From Candidatus Aerophobota bacterium (GTDB lineage: Bacteria > Aerophobota > Aerophobia > Aerophobales > B3-G15): a DNA stretch of 8,913 nt. Location of the stretch: the NCBI GenBank assembly GCA_021163905.1, contig JAGGTG010000086.1, forward strand, positions 1-8,913, given 5' to 3'. Each line of letters opens with the position of its first letter. The stretch's first letter is position 1. A program made the position numbers and the translations under genes. The notes beneath the pieces were generated by a model. It saw nothing but the letters and a program-made list of their open reading frames with translations. It had not been told where the DNA came from and did not search any database. Below are positions 1-6,498 of the stretch, one piece after another.

Positions 1-5
1 CTTTT

Positions 6-45
6 AAGGAAATCCCTGTCTTTTTAAAAAGACAGGGATTTCCTT
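6..45. terminator. Perfect 40-bp palindrome, probable terminator of the sugar ABC operon
   Basis: Two 20-nt arms (6-25 and 26-45) are exact reverse complements. The GC-bearing part of the stem is AAATCCCTGTC paired with GACAGGGATTT, and the apex is TTTTTAAAAA. It lies 26 bp beyond the TAG stop of the substrate-binding protein, where a terminator for the minus-strand operon is expected. Read on the minus strand, the arm is followed by TTAAAAG rather than a clean U-run; read on the plus strand, the tail is moderately T-rich (TTTACCTATCTTTCTTATT). It may therefore be bidirectional, or act mainly as a 3'-end stabiliser. The window edge hides what lies to the left. Confidence 0.7.
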
Positions 46-71
46 TACCTATCTTTCTTATTCGAGTCTTA

Positions 72-1343
72 CTACTTTTTAAATTCTGCTATCAGTGGAT
101 CAATCCACTTTTGTAGCTCAACAAGTGCTTCATCAACTGTTATCTCCCCTGTTATCGCAGCTCTGGTAACTATTCTTCCAATTCCCTCATGATATTCAGT
201 GGCCTTTCCAGGTGGAAAATGTCTTACCTTTCGCCATTTTATAAATTGTGCAAAGTACGGTGCAACAATATTACGTTTTGCCAGTTTTTTCATAAATTCT
301 TTATCTGTAAGTAAGGATTTAAGAGCAGGTCCTTCAATTACGGCTGTGATTTTCTGAATTTCTGGTCTTAACATAAATTTAGCAAAATCTATTACGACAT
401 CCTTATTCTTTTTATAGTTATTTCCGTATTTATTAACTACAGCACCCCAACAATGTCCAATTGCGTATGGTCCTGCTGGACCAGCTGGGAAATTCATAAC
501 ACCGATATTGGTCAATCCATTTTGAGCTGCAATTTTCCCCATCTCTGCCCAATCTCGAAGCATGGCAACTTTCCCTTCTTTAAGTAGGGCTCTACTTTCC
601 TCATAACCAATAGTGGAAAGAGCAGGTGGTGCTATTGTCTTATACACCTCACACATAAATTCCAGTGCTTTTTTAGCCTCAGGTGTGGGAACGCCATTTT
701 TAACCAGCTCCCATTCATCTCCTCCTGCCTGATAGAGAAATTCCGCAAAATTATTGTACATCTCACCGGGTGTTCCCTGGGTTACATATCCCCACTGATC
801 TATTTTTCCATCTCCGTCCAGATCCTTGGTCAATTTTTCACCCACTTTTAAAAACTCATCCCAGGTCTTAGGTGGAGAAACACCTTCTTTCTCAAATATA
901 TCTTTCCGGTAGTACATATAACTCATACCGTTCCACCAGGGGATTCTATATACTCCTCCAAATCTTTTTATGTATTCTTTTTGAAAAGCTACAAGATCTG
1001 ATATTTCTTTTTCTGAAATATAAGGTGTTAAATTAGCCCATACTCCATAGTACACCCCATCCGTTGTAAATACATCATCTTGATAAAGTATATCTACACC
1101 AGGGTATTTTGTCCTTAACCAGAGAGAGGTTCTGGCAACATGTTCATTCCAGCTTGAAGGTCCCTTTATTATCTCAATTTTTACATCAGGTTTTTCCTTT
1201 TCATATATTGTAACCATCTTCTGTGCATATTCCAATCCCCAGGTCGGTGTATAAAACACGATTTTAGATGCTGCCATTGCTGATCCTGCCATTGACACCA
1301 TTACCATTAGAGCTATTATTCCTATTATTACTTTTTTTAACAT
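72..1343 (-). CDS. Sugar ABC transporter substrate-binding protein (family 1, UgpB/MalE-like)
   Basis: Predicted periplasmic or extracytoplasmic binding protein, 423 aa, that captures a sugar or oligosaccharide and delivers it to the two permeases encoded just upstream. The N-terminus (MLKKVIIG, then a hydrophobic stretch) is a Sec signal peptide with an A-M-A cleavage site near residue 24. There is no lipobox cysteine, so it should be a free soluble protein. Family features include YYRKDIFEKEG followed by PPKTWDEF around residues 144-164, and a DLDGDGKID loop at about 174-182 that looks like the calcium-binding loop seen in some of these proteins. Length is normal for the family. I chose the start at 1343 over an in-frame ATG at 1364 because AAGGAGGT lies 4-5 nt before it and inside the longer reading. 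It is the last gene of the operon, 104 bp after the second permease. The substrate cannot be read from sequence. Confidence 0.93.
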   Translation of the reverse strand: MLKKVIIGIIALMVMVSMAGSAMAASKIVFYTPTWGLEYAQKMVTIYEKEKPDVKIEIIKGPSSWNEHVARTSLWLRTKYPGVDILYQDDVFTTDGVYYGVWANLTPYISEKEISDLVAFQKEYIKRFGGVYRIPWWNGMSYMYYRKDIFEKEGVSPPKTWDEFLKVGEKLTKDLDGDGKIDQWGYVTQGTPGEMYNNFAEFLYQAGGDEWELVKNGVPTPEAKKALEFMCEVYKTIAPPALSTIGYEESRALLKEGKVAMLRDWAEMGKIAAQNGLTNIGVMNFPAGPAGPYAIGHCWGAVVNKYGNNYKKNKDVVIDFAKFMLRPEIQKITAVIEGPALKSLLTDKEFMKKLAKRNIVAPYFAQFIKWRKVRHFPPGKATEYHEGIGRIVTRAAITGEITVDEALVELQKWIDPLIAEFKK

Positions 1344-1347
1344 TGTT

Positions 1348-1355
1348 ACCTCCTT
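1348..1355 (-). promoter_or_regulatory. Strong ribosome binding site deciding the start of the substrate-binding protein
   Basis: On the minus strand AAGGAGGT is followed by AACA and then ATG at 1343. This near-perfect anti-16S match at ideal spacing shows that translation starts at 1343. The upstream in-frame ATG at 1364 would place the ribosome site inside the coding sequence and has no comparable site of its own. A strong private site for the last gene suits a binding protein made in excess over its permeases. Confidence 0.85.
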
Positions 1356-1447
1356 TCGATTCATTTAATTTTTTAAAACCCTGTTTATCCCTTTCTCTCA
1401 CCTCCTTACCGAACCTATTTTTTAACTTTTCCCCTAAAGTAAGATCC

Positions 1448-2278
1448 CTACTTCAAAGTTCTCCCTGTTAAACCACTGACTACATATTTTTGAAATATAA
1501 TGACAATTAAAAGAATAGGCAAAACTGCCAATATTCCTCCAGCTGACATTTTTGCAAAAGGTACCTCGTAATAGCCTGGAATTTCTAATATTGCCGGCAT
1601 TATCATTTTTGCCTTGTTGAAGGTAAAAGATAATGAATAAAGAAGATCATTATATGCCCAGACAAATCTTAAGATAAAAACTGCTATAAAAGCGTTTTTC
1701 AATGCGGGAATTACAATCCTTACCACTATACTCCACTCACTACATCCATCCAATCTTCCTGCATCAATTAACTCACTTGGAAAGGTATACATAAAGGGTA
1801 AGATAAACCAGGAAAAAAGTGGTATCCCGCTGAATCCATACAGCATTATCATCAGAATATGGGTATCTAAAAGATTCAGTTTACTGACTATTGTAAAAAT
1901 AGGAAGTACATAAACTACCCAGGGAAGAGCAAGTAGCCATATTATTCCATATTGCAAGTATTTTTTTAACTTAAAATTGTACTTGGCAATACTATAGGCT
2001 ATAGGAAAGCTTAAAAAAAGCGTTATGAGTGATGCTAAAAAGACAATTATAATTGAATTTAAGACAAACTTAAAAATTGAGCTACCAATTATAAGGTCTT
2101 TATAAGCTTTAAAAGTAATTATACTGGAGAGAGGATAATAATGAGGATGAGTCTTTATCACCTCTGCTTCTGGTAAGAGAGAAACATTAAACATCCAGTA
2201 CAAAGGAAAAAGTGCAAGAAAAACTATTAAGATAACTCCTAAAAGTTGCAGTATAGTTCCTGTCTTTGGTATCCTCAT
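1448..2278 (-). CDS. Carbohydrate ABC transporter permease, MalG type
   Basis: Inner-membrane permease of 276 aa that pairs with the neighbouring MalF-type subunit to form the translocation pore of a sugar importer. Hydrophobic segments lie near residues 10-30, 70-95, 108-130, 138-162, 195-215 and 245-263, giving the six helices usual for MalG. The cytoplasmic EAA loop that docks the ATPase is at about 169-191, with E-L-I-D-A-G at its start, a conserved glycine (D-G-C-S) and an I-P end. The C-terminus (GLTGRTLK) is typical of the subfamily. Its ATG overlaps the TGA of the upstream permease in an ATGA junction, and no strong ribosome site is visible, so translation is probably coupled. No ATP-binding subunit is encoded nearby. 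The transported sugar is unknown. Confidence 0.93.
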   Translation of the reverse strand: MRIPKTGTILQLLGVILIVFLALFPLYWMFNVSLLPEAEVIKTHPHYYPLSSIITFKAYKDLIIGSSIFKFVLNSIIIVFLASLITLFLSFPIAYSIAKYNFKLKKYLQYGIIWLLALPWVVYVLPIFTIVSKLNLLDTHILMIMLYGFSGIPLFSWFILPFMYTFPSELIDAGRLDGCSEWSIVVRIVIPALKNAFIAVFILRFVWAYNDLLYSLSFTFNKAKMIMPAILEIPGYYEVPFAKMSAGGILAVLPILLIVIIFQKYVVSGLTGRTLK

Positions 2279-3132
2279 TTTTCAATAGCTCTCTTTTGCA
2301 GTGGTGCAAAAATTATAATCACAAAAACGGTAACTATTAAACTCCAGATAGTGGCAACAGCAGTTGCATATTCGTACTTTCCATAACGAACTCCCTGGCG
2401 AAATATATTAATAGAGGCAACTTCAGTGGCAAATCCAGGCCCTCCTTCAGTTAAAGCAAATATTAAATCAAACTCCTGTAGAGCAAAGATAAAAAGCACT
2501 GTACCTATAAACAGAATATTTGGCTTTAATAAAGGTAGCGTTATGTACCAGAAATTTTGCCAGGACCCTGCTCCACAAACTTTACTTTCATCATATAACT
2601 CTGTGGGAATTGTTTGACGTGCAACTAAAAACAACAGGGCACTGAACCATACATCTTTGTATATTCGGGAAACTATTACAGAAATTTTTGCCAGATTAGG
2701 CTCACCAAGCCATGCTACTCCGCTCTTTATTACACCAAAGCGCACAAGTAAATCGTTTATGACACCAAACTGTTTACTAAGAGCAACCTGTCCTAATAAG
2801 CCCCAGGCTGTAAGTGAAATAGCCCAGGGGATTAGGATCACTGATTTAACTAAAGTTTGCCCTATTTTAAGTTGATTGATAAAGACACCCAAAAATAAAC
2901 CTAAAAAAGTCATACTTAAGGCAACAATTAAGGCATAGGTTAAAGTGAATCTCAGAGAATTCCAGAACATGGAATCTCTAAGAACAGCTGAATAATTAGT
3001 AAGACCTACAAATTTCCCTCTCCAGTTATAAAATGAGAGCCCAATCCCGTAAAGCAGGGGGATTGTATGGCTTAAAATAAAGAATAAAAATGGAATAACC
3101 AGCAGAAAAATAAGAGGTTTTGTCCTTGACAT
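2275..3132 (-). CDS. Carbohydrate ABC transporter permease, MalF type
   Basis: First permease of the importer, 285 aa, an inner-membrane protein. The N-terminus has a hydrophobic helix (residues 6-30) followed by the family signature FYNWRG..FVGLTNY at about 34-47. Further helices lie near 62-86, 97-118, 152-172, 205-225 and 258-278. The EAA loop is at about 178-200; it begins E-L-Y-D-E-S and keeps the central glycine and the terminal L-P, so the alanines of the canonical motif are partly replaced. The segment FALTEGGPGFATEV at about 225-238 is typical of the MalF group. This is a short form, without the large periplasmic domain of E. coli MalF. AAAGGAAAGAG a few bases before the ATG serves as ribosome site. 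An 82-bp gap separates it from the regulator gene, with no convincing promoter in it, so co-transcription with the regulator is likely. Confidence 0.93.
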   Translation of the reverse strand: MSRTKPLIFLLVIPFLFFILSHTIPLLYGIGLSFYNWRGKFVGLTNYSAVLRDSMFWNSLRFTLTYALIVALSMTFLGLFLGVFINQLKIGQTLVKSVILIPWAISLTAWGLLGQVALSKQFGVINDLLVRFGVIKSGVAWLGEPNLAKISVIVSRIYKDVWFSALLFLVARQTIPTELYDESKVCGAGSWQNFWYITLPLLKPNILFIGTVLFIFALQEFDLIFALTEGGPGFATEVASINIFRQGVRYGKYEYATAVATIWSLIVTVFVIIIFAPLQKRAIEK

Positions 3133-3214
3133 TCTCTTTCCTTTAAAGACTTAGTTCTTTTGTACTTTTTGTCTATTTTTGGCTTTTATCTCACAATTCC
3201 TATTACTATTTAGG

Positions 3215-4255
3215 TTAACCATGACCTGTACCTAATTGCCCTGTTGAATCTCTTACCACAAGTTTTTCCTTAAGAACCACTTTTTTTGGCTCTCCGGTAT
3301 CCTTTCCCTCAATTCTATCCAGCAAAATTCTAATTGCTACTCTACCAATCTCTCCCATTGGAAGAGCTACCGAGCTAAGCGGAGGTTGAGTTAGCCTGGC
3401 AATGGTATCATCAAAGCCTATAAGAGAAATATCCTCAGGGATAGACAACTCCTCCTCCTTAATAGCCCGTATGGCACCAACAGCCATAACATCGTTAAAG
3501 GCAACTACTGCTGTAGGAGGTTTGCTTCTACCCAGAAGCACCTTCATCAATGTATAACCAGAATCTTCGCTAAAATCAGGACCTTCAACAATTAGCTCTT
3601 CGTGCAGTTTCCTTCCTGTTTGCTGAAAGGCCTCTTTGTACCCTTTAGTTCTTAGTTTGCTGGTGGTACTGTTTTTAACGGCAAGAAGTGCAATGCGGGA
3701 GTGACCAAGTTCCAGAAGAAATCTTGTGGCATCCCTTGCACCCTGTATATCATCTGCCATTACCCTATCAACTTCGGAAAATCTACGAGAACCACTTGCG
3801 GAGACAATAGGGATATGTGCACTCTGAAAAACCTCTACAAGATTATACAGAGCATCTGTGCAGGGTAGTGAATGTATTATGCCTGCTACCCTGTTCTCTA
3901 AAAGCATGTTGGTTATTTTTCTCAATTTATCAGCTTTTGTACCTGCATTACAAAGTATCAGATTGTACTCATGAGATGAGGCAAGATCCTCAATGGAGGT
4001 TGCTATTTGAGAGAAAAAGGGATTGGTTATACTGGGGACAAGATAAGCTATAGTTTGAGTACGCCTTCTTTTCAAACTTCTGGCAATAGCATTAGGGTAA
4101 TATCCAATTTCTTTCATTGCCTTAAGTACTTTTTTTCTGGTTTCATCACTTACATATCCGTAGTTTCCTACCACTCTTCCTACTGTAGAAGTGGACACTC
4201 CAGCTCTCAAGGCAACATCCTTTATGGTAACGTTACTTTTTCTTTCTTTCCTCAT
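3215..4255 (-). CDS. LacI-family transcriptional regulator
   Basis: DNA-binding repressor or activator of 346 aa, probably controlling the sugar importer that follows it. The N-terminal helix-turn-helix covers about residues 9-35 (VTIKDVALRAGVSTSTVGRV). The hinge helix PNAIARSLKRRR at 54-65 keeps the leucine that intercalates in the minor groove in LacI and PurR. Residues from about 68 onward form the periplasmic-binding-protein-like effector domain, with TNPFFSQI at 77-84, FNDVMAVG at 253-260 and IGFDD at 279-283. The recognition helix reads TVGRVVG where most members have TVSRVLN; a glycine there is less common but not disabling on its face. The ribosome site before the ATG is weak (AAAGATCAA). 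The effector is presumably the imported sugar or a product of it; this is inferred from position only. Confidence 0.93.
   Translation of the reverse strand: MRKERKSNVTIKDVALRAGVSTSTVGRVVGNYGYVSDETRKKVLKAMKEIGYYPNAIARSLKRRRTQTIAYLVPSITNPFFSQIATSIEDLASSHEYNLILCNAGTKADKLRKITNMLLENRVAGIIHSLPCTDALYNLVEVFQSAHIPIVSASGSRRFSEVDRVMADDIQGARDATRFLLELGHSRIALLAVKNSTTSKLRTKGYKEAFQQTGRKLHEELIVEGPDFSEDSGYTLMKVLLGRSKPPTAVVAFNDVMAVGAIRAIKEEELSIPEDISLIGFDDTIARLTQPPLSSVALPMGEIGRVAIRILLDRIEGKDTGEPKKVVLKEKLVVRDSTGQLGTGHG
4227..4236. promoter_or_regulatory. GTAACGTTAC palindrome, candidate LacI-family operator
   Basis: A perfect 10-bp palindrome with a central CG, as in many LacI-family operators, lies within codons 7-10 of the regulator gene. 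Eight of its bases (GTAACGTT) recur at 4391-4398 beside the predicted start of the same transcript. Operators of this family are often paired around the start of the regulator gene. It encodes part of the N-terminal arm (S-N-V-T), so chance cannot be excluded. Confidence 0.35.
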
Positions 4256-4277
4256 TTGATCTTTACTGTCAGCAACT

Positions 4278-4301
4278 TAATAATAAATAGATTTATTATT
4301 A
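4278..4301. repeat. 24-bp AT-rich inverted repeat upstream of the LacI-family gene
   Basis: Two 11-nt arms (4278-4288 and 4291-4301), each made of TAATAATAAAT or its complement, flank a 2-nt centre (AG). It lies 23 bp before the regulator's start codon, inside the predicted leader of that transcript. It could be a binding site for a dimeric regulator, or fold as a weak hairpin in the leader near the ribosome site. Its composition makes chance formation easier than for a GC-rich repeat. Confidence 0.45.
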
Positions 4302-4390
4302 CCCACCAAAGTAATATTGCCAGGCTACTTTCTCCCTCTAATGTTAAAAACTTATCAATTTATTTAAAAATGTAGTAATTTACCTGAGTA

Positions 4391-4398
4391 GTAACGTT
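4391..4398. promoter_or_regulatory. GTAACGTT half-copy of the candidate operator at the regulator's predicted start site
   Basis: GTAACGTT here matches eight bases of the palindrome at 4227-4236. It sits about where the leftward transcript should begin (7-13 bp past the -10 candidate), a position where bound repressor would block the promoter. Only the AACGTT core is palindromic at this copy. Confidence 0.35.
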
Positions 4399-4404
4399 CT
4401 CATA

Positions 4405-4435
4405 TATTTACTACCATCTATTTTTTTTCTGTCAA
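4405..4435 (-). promoter_or_regulatory. Predicted sigma70-type promoter of the regulator/sugar-transport operon
   Basis: On the minus strand a perfect -35 box TTGACA (4435-4430) is followed after 19 nt by TAAATA (4410-4405), with an A-tract in the spacer. The spacing is slightly long; alternative -10 boxes at shorter spacing are poorer. The start would fall near 4398, leaving a leader of about 140 nt before the regulator ATG. Confidence 0.55.
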
Positions 4436-4566
4436 GTTACAACTGTTAAATTTAGTTAACATTTTTCCTTCTGTTTTCCTCATTTAATCAACAAAATTCC
4501 TCTATATATGTAAACAGCTTACTGAAATCACATTATTTTCAACGAGAATTTACCATATTTTATTTT

Positions 4567-4594
4567 TTGACATAGACAGTTCTGTTTATATAAT
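4567..4594 (+). promoter_or_regulatory. Near-consensus sigma70 promoter of the rightward operon
   Basis: TTGACA (4567-4572), a 16-nt spacer and TATAAT (4589-4594): both hexamers match consensus exactly. Transcription should start near 4601-4602, only about 11 nt before the likely ATG at 4613. The spacer contains a small inverted repeat, ACAG-TT-CTGT (4576-4585), which could be a regulator contact or chance. No activator site is needed given the box quality, so control, if any, is probably by repression. Confidence 0.85.
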
Positions 4595-4612
4595 GCAAAT
4601 AGAGTGCGGGTA

Positions 4613-5311
4613 ATGGAAAGGGAAAATTATAATCAGCTGAAGGAGATGGCTTTAGATCAGGGGATATCGCTCTTTGGTGTGGCAAAAATGACAGATAGCT
4701 TAAAACAAAAGGTTATAGGTATATCTCGTCAGATCGTTGAAACTTTTCCCTTTGCAATTTCTCTTGCCTTTAGGCTTTCTAATAGCGTAATAGATGATAT
4801 TGAGGATCATCCTACTCAAATTTACCTTCATCATTATCGCCAGGTTAATTATTTACTTGATAGGGTGGCTCTTTTACTATCCAATTTTATTCAAAAAAAA
4901 GGTTACCAGGCTCTTCCCATTCCAGCATCTCAGGTAATAGACTGGGAGCATCAGCGAGGGCATCTTTCACATAAATTAATTGCAAGTGAGGCTGGTCTTG
5001 GATGGATCGGGAGAAACAATCTTCTTGTTACACCAAAATGGGGAGCAAGAGTAAGGCTTGTGAGTATTCTCACCGATTTTCCACTCTTAACCGATAAAAA
5101 ATTGGATATGGATTGTGGAGATTGCTATAAATGCCTTAAGGTGTGCCCGGCTGGAGCCATTGGTGAGAAAAAAGAGGATTTTAATCATCTTGCCTGTTTT
5201 GAGCAACTAAAAGAATTTAGAAAAAAATGGAATATAGGTCATTATATATGTGGTGTCTGTCTGAAGGTCTGTAAAGGAGCTGAAAATGAAAAAATAGGAG
5301 GAGTTGAATGA
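4613..5311 (+). CDS. QueG-like double [4Fe-4S] protein (COG1600-type, short form)
   Basis: Predicted cytoplasmic iron-sulfur protein of 232 aa, related to epoxyqueuosine reductase QueG but shorter than the roughly 310-380 aa of true QueG. Residues 127-141 contain the characteristic AGLGWIGRNNLLV segment. The first cluster motif C-x2-C-x2-C-x3-CP uses C168, C171, C174 and C178; the second uses C195, C213, C216 and C220, the latter three as C-x2-C-x3-C. As in QueG, the two clusters probably exchange their outlying cysteines. The QueG residue pattern before the glycine-rich segment differs here (VIDWEHQRGHLSHK), so queuosine activity is uncertain and a redox role in another pathway is possible. 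I prefer the ATG at 4613; a GTG at 4604 is in frame but would lie almost on the transcription start. No strong ribosome site is seen. The stop overlaps the next gene by 4 bp. Confidence 0.8.
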   Translation: MERENYNQLKEMALDQGISLFGVAKMTDSLKQKVIGISRQIVETFPFAISLAFRLSNSVIDDIEDHPTQIYLHHYRQVNYLLDRVALLLSNFIQKKGYQALPIPASQVIDWEHQRGHLSHKLIASEAGLGWIGRNNLLVTPKWGARVRLVSILTDFPLLTDKKLDMDCGDCYKCLKVCPAGAIGEKKEDFNHLACFEQLKEFRKKWNIGHYICGVCLKVCKGAENEKIGGVE

Positions 5312-6168
5312 AAAAAAGTATAAATATATGGTCATTTCCTGGAGTTCTTTCCGGTAAGCCTGAGTTAAGCTTAAAGGAATGTATGCAACTTGCAAAAGAT
5401 GCTGGATTTGAAGGAATAGAACTTTCCCTGGAGGAAAAGGGGGATATAAATTTAAACTCTACAAAGGATGATATTAAGAAAATACTCGATCTTGCCAAAA
5501 AGACAGGGATAAAAATAAGTAGCCTGGCTACAGGTATGCTCTGGAAATACACTTTAACCAGTAACAAAAAAGAGATAAGGGAAGAAGGTAAAAACATTGT
5601 AAAGAAAATGCTGGAGTTTGCATCTTATCTTGAGGTTGATACGGTTCTTGTTATTCCTGGTGCAGTTGATGTATTTTTTAATCCTGAGGCAGAAATTATA
5701 CCTTATGATATTGCCTATAAAAGGGCATTTGAGACGCTGAGTGAGTGTCTTAGCCTGGCAGAGAAATACAAAGTGACAATAGGAATTGAAAATGTATGGA
5801 ATAAATTTCTCCTTTCTCCTCTTGAGCTAAAGGACTTTGTCGATAAATTTAACTCAGAGTATATAGGAGTTTATTTTGATGTAGGAAATGTTTTACCAAT
5901 AGGGTATCCTGAACACTGGATAAAGATCCTTGGCAGAAGAATTAAAAAAGTCCATATAAAAGATTTTCGAAAAGAAGTAGGTACTGTCCAGGGATTTGTG
6001 GACCTTCTGGAAGGAGATGTAAACTGGAAAGCTGTCATTTCATCTCTCAGAGAAGTAGGATATGATGATTATCTAACAGCAGAAATACTGCCTCCTTACT
6101 CACAATACCCTCATGCTCTTATTTACAATACCTCAAAAAGTATGGATTTTATCCTGGGAAAGATTTAA
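5308..6168 (+). CDS. Sugar phosphate isomerase/epimerase, xylose-isomerase-like TIM barrel
   Basis: Predicted cytosolic metal-dependent (alpha/beta)8 enzyme of 286 aa from the superfamily holding UlaE, hexulose 3-epimerases, hydroxypyruvate isomerase and endonuclease IV. The expected metal-ligand set can be picked out: E161 (GIEN), D191 (YFDVGN), H216 (VHIKD) and E259 (TAEI). Early strands carry GFEGIELSLEE at 33-43. Length and layout resemble L-xylulose-5-phosphate or ketohexose 3-epimerases more than DNA repair enzymes, but the substrate cannot be assigned. AGGAGG at 5296-5301 gives an excellent ribosome site, and its ATG overlaps the preceding TGA, so it is translationally coupled to the iron-sulfur protein. 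Divergent location from a sugar importer suggests a role in catabolism of the imported carbohydrate. Confidence 0.88.
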   Translation: MKKSINIWSFPGVLSGKPELSLKECMQLAKDAGFEGIELSLEEKGDINLNSTKDDIKKILDLAKKTGIKISSLATGMLWKYTLTSNKKEIREEGKNIVKKMLEFASYLEVDTVLVIPGAVDVFFNPEAEIIPYDIAYKRAFETLSECLSLAEKYKVTIGIENVWNKFLLSPLELKDFVDKFNSEYIGVYFDVGNVLPIGYPEHWIKILGRRIKKVHIKDFRKEVGTVQGFVDLLEGDVNWKAVISSLREVGYDDYLTAEILPPYSQYPHALIYNTSKSMDFILGKI

Positions 6169-6195
6169 GTAAATAATATAAAAAAGAGGTCTATA

Positions 6196-6465
6196 ATGGT
6201 GACAAATGAAAAAATAAAAAACGATCTTTTATCAAGACTTAAAAGGGCTAAAGGACAGATAAGCGGTCTGGAGAAGATGATTGAAAAGAATGCCTCCTGC
6301 TCTGATATTTTAATGCAGATTAGTGCTGTTCGAGCAGCAATTGGGAAAATAGGGGTATTAATCATGCAAAATTATATGAGAGATTGTTTTATCTCTGAGG
6401 ATAAGGAAATCTTTGAGGAAAAAATAGAGGAGTTGGTTAGAAGTTTTTCCAAATTCATAAGGTAG
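6196..6465 (+). CDS. CsoR/RcnR/CstR-family regulator lacking the copper-ligand histidine
   Basis: All-helical DNA-binding regulator of 89 aa (DUF156, formerly annotated as metal-sensitive repressor). Diagnostic segments are LLSRLKRAKGQISGLEKMIE (11-30), CSDILMQISAVRAAIGKIG (35-53) and a C-terminal amphipathic helix. Copper-sensing CsoR uses Cys-His-Cys, with the His four residues before the second Cys. Here the two cysteines are kept (C35 and C64), but the His position is Y60 (NYMRDC). Two cysteines without that histidine are what the persulfide sensor CstR has, so thiol or sulfane-sulfur sensing is a better guess than copper, though this is inference. AGAGGT lies 5 nt before the ATG. No copper ATPase or sulfur-transferase gene is present nearby; its target is unknown and may be its own operon. 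Confidence 0.88.
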   Translation: MVTNEKIKNDLLSRLKRAKGQISGLEKMIEKNASCSDILMQISAVRAAIGKIGVLIMQNYMRDCFISEDKEIFEEKIEELVRSFSKFIR

Positions 6466-6498
6466 GTAATTGCTCAAGATCTACTGTAAGGAGCTATT

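Larger units (their letters stand above)
4256..4612. other. Divergent intergenic control region
   Basis: This 357-bp stretch without genes separates the regulator/transport operon (leftward) from the seven-gene operon (rightward). It is very AT-rich. It holds a leftward promoter candidate (-35 at 4430-4435), a rightward near-consensus promoter (4567-4594), an AT-only palindrome (4278-4301), a copy of GTAACGTT (4391-4398) and an inverted repeat TGTTAA/TTAACA (4444-4449 and 4456-4461). No open frame here has a ribosome site or recognisable protein, and I see no tRNA or structured RNA. Confidence 0.75.

Noticed and set aside
1362..1364. Upstream ATG for the substrate-binding protein
   Set aside because: It would put the strong AAGGAGGT site inside the coding sequence and add charged residues before an otherwise standard signal peptide.
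3189..3197. Minus-strand AATTGTGAG resembling the left half of the E. coli lac operator, between the LacI-family gene and the first permease
   Set aside because: Only one half-site is present with no symmetric partner, and the regulator's recognition helix is not that of LacI.
4007..4375. Plus-strand open frame of 122 codons across the regulator's 5' end
   Set aside because: It is antisense to a clear LacI-family gene, has low-complexity Ser/Phe/Ile composition and no ribosome site.
5497..5510. AAAAAGACAGGGAT identical to part of the palindrome arm at 26-39
   Set aside because: It lies inside the first epimerase gene encoding normal residues; one 14-nt match among all pairs in an AT-rich window of this size is compatible with chance.
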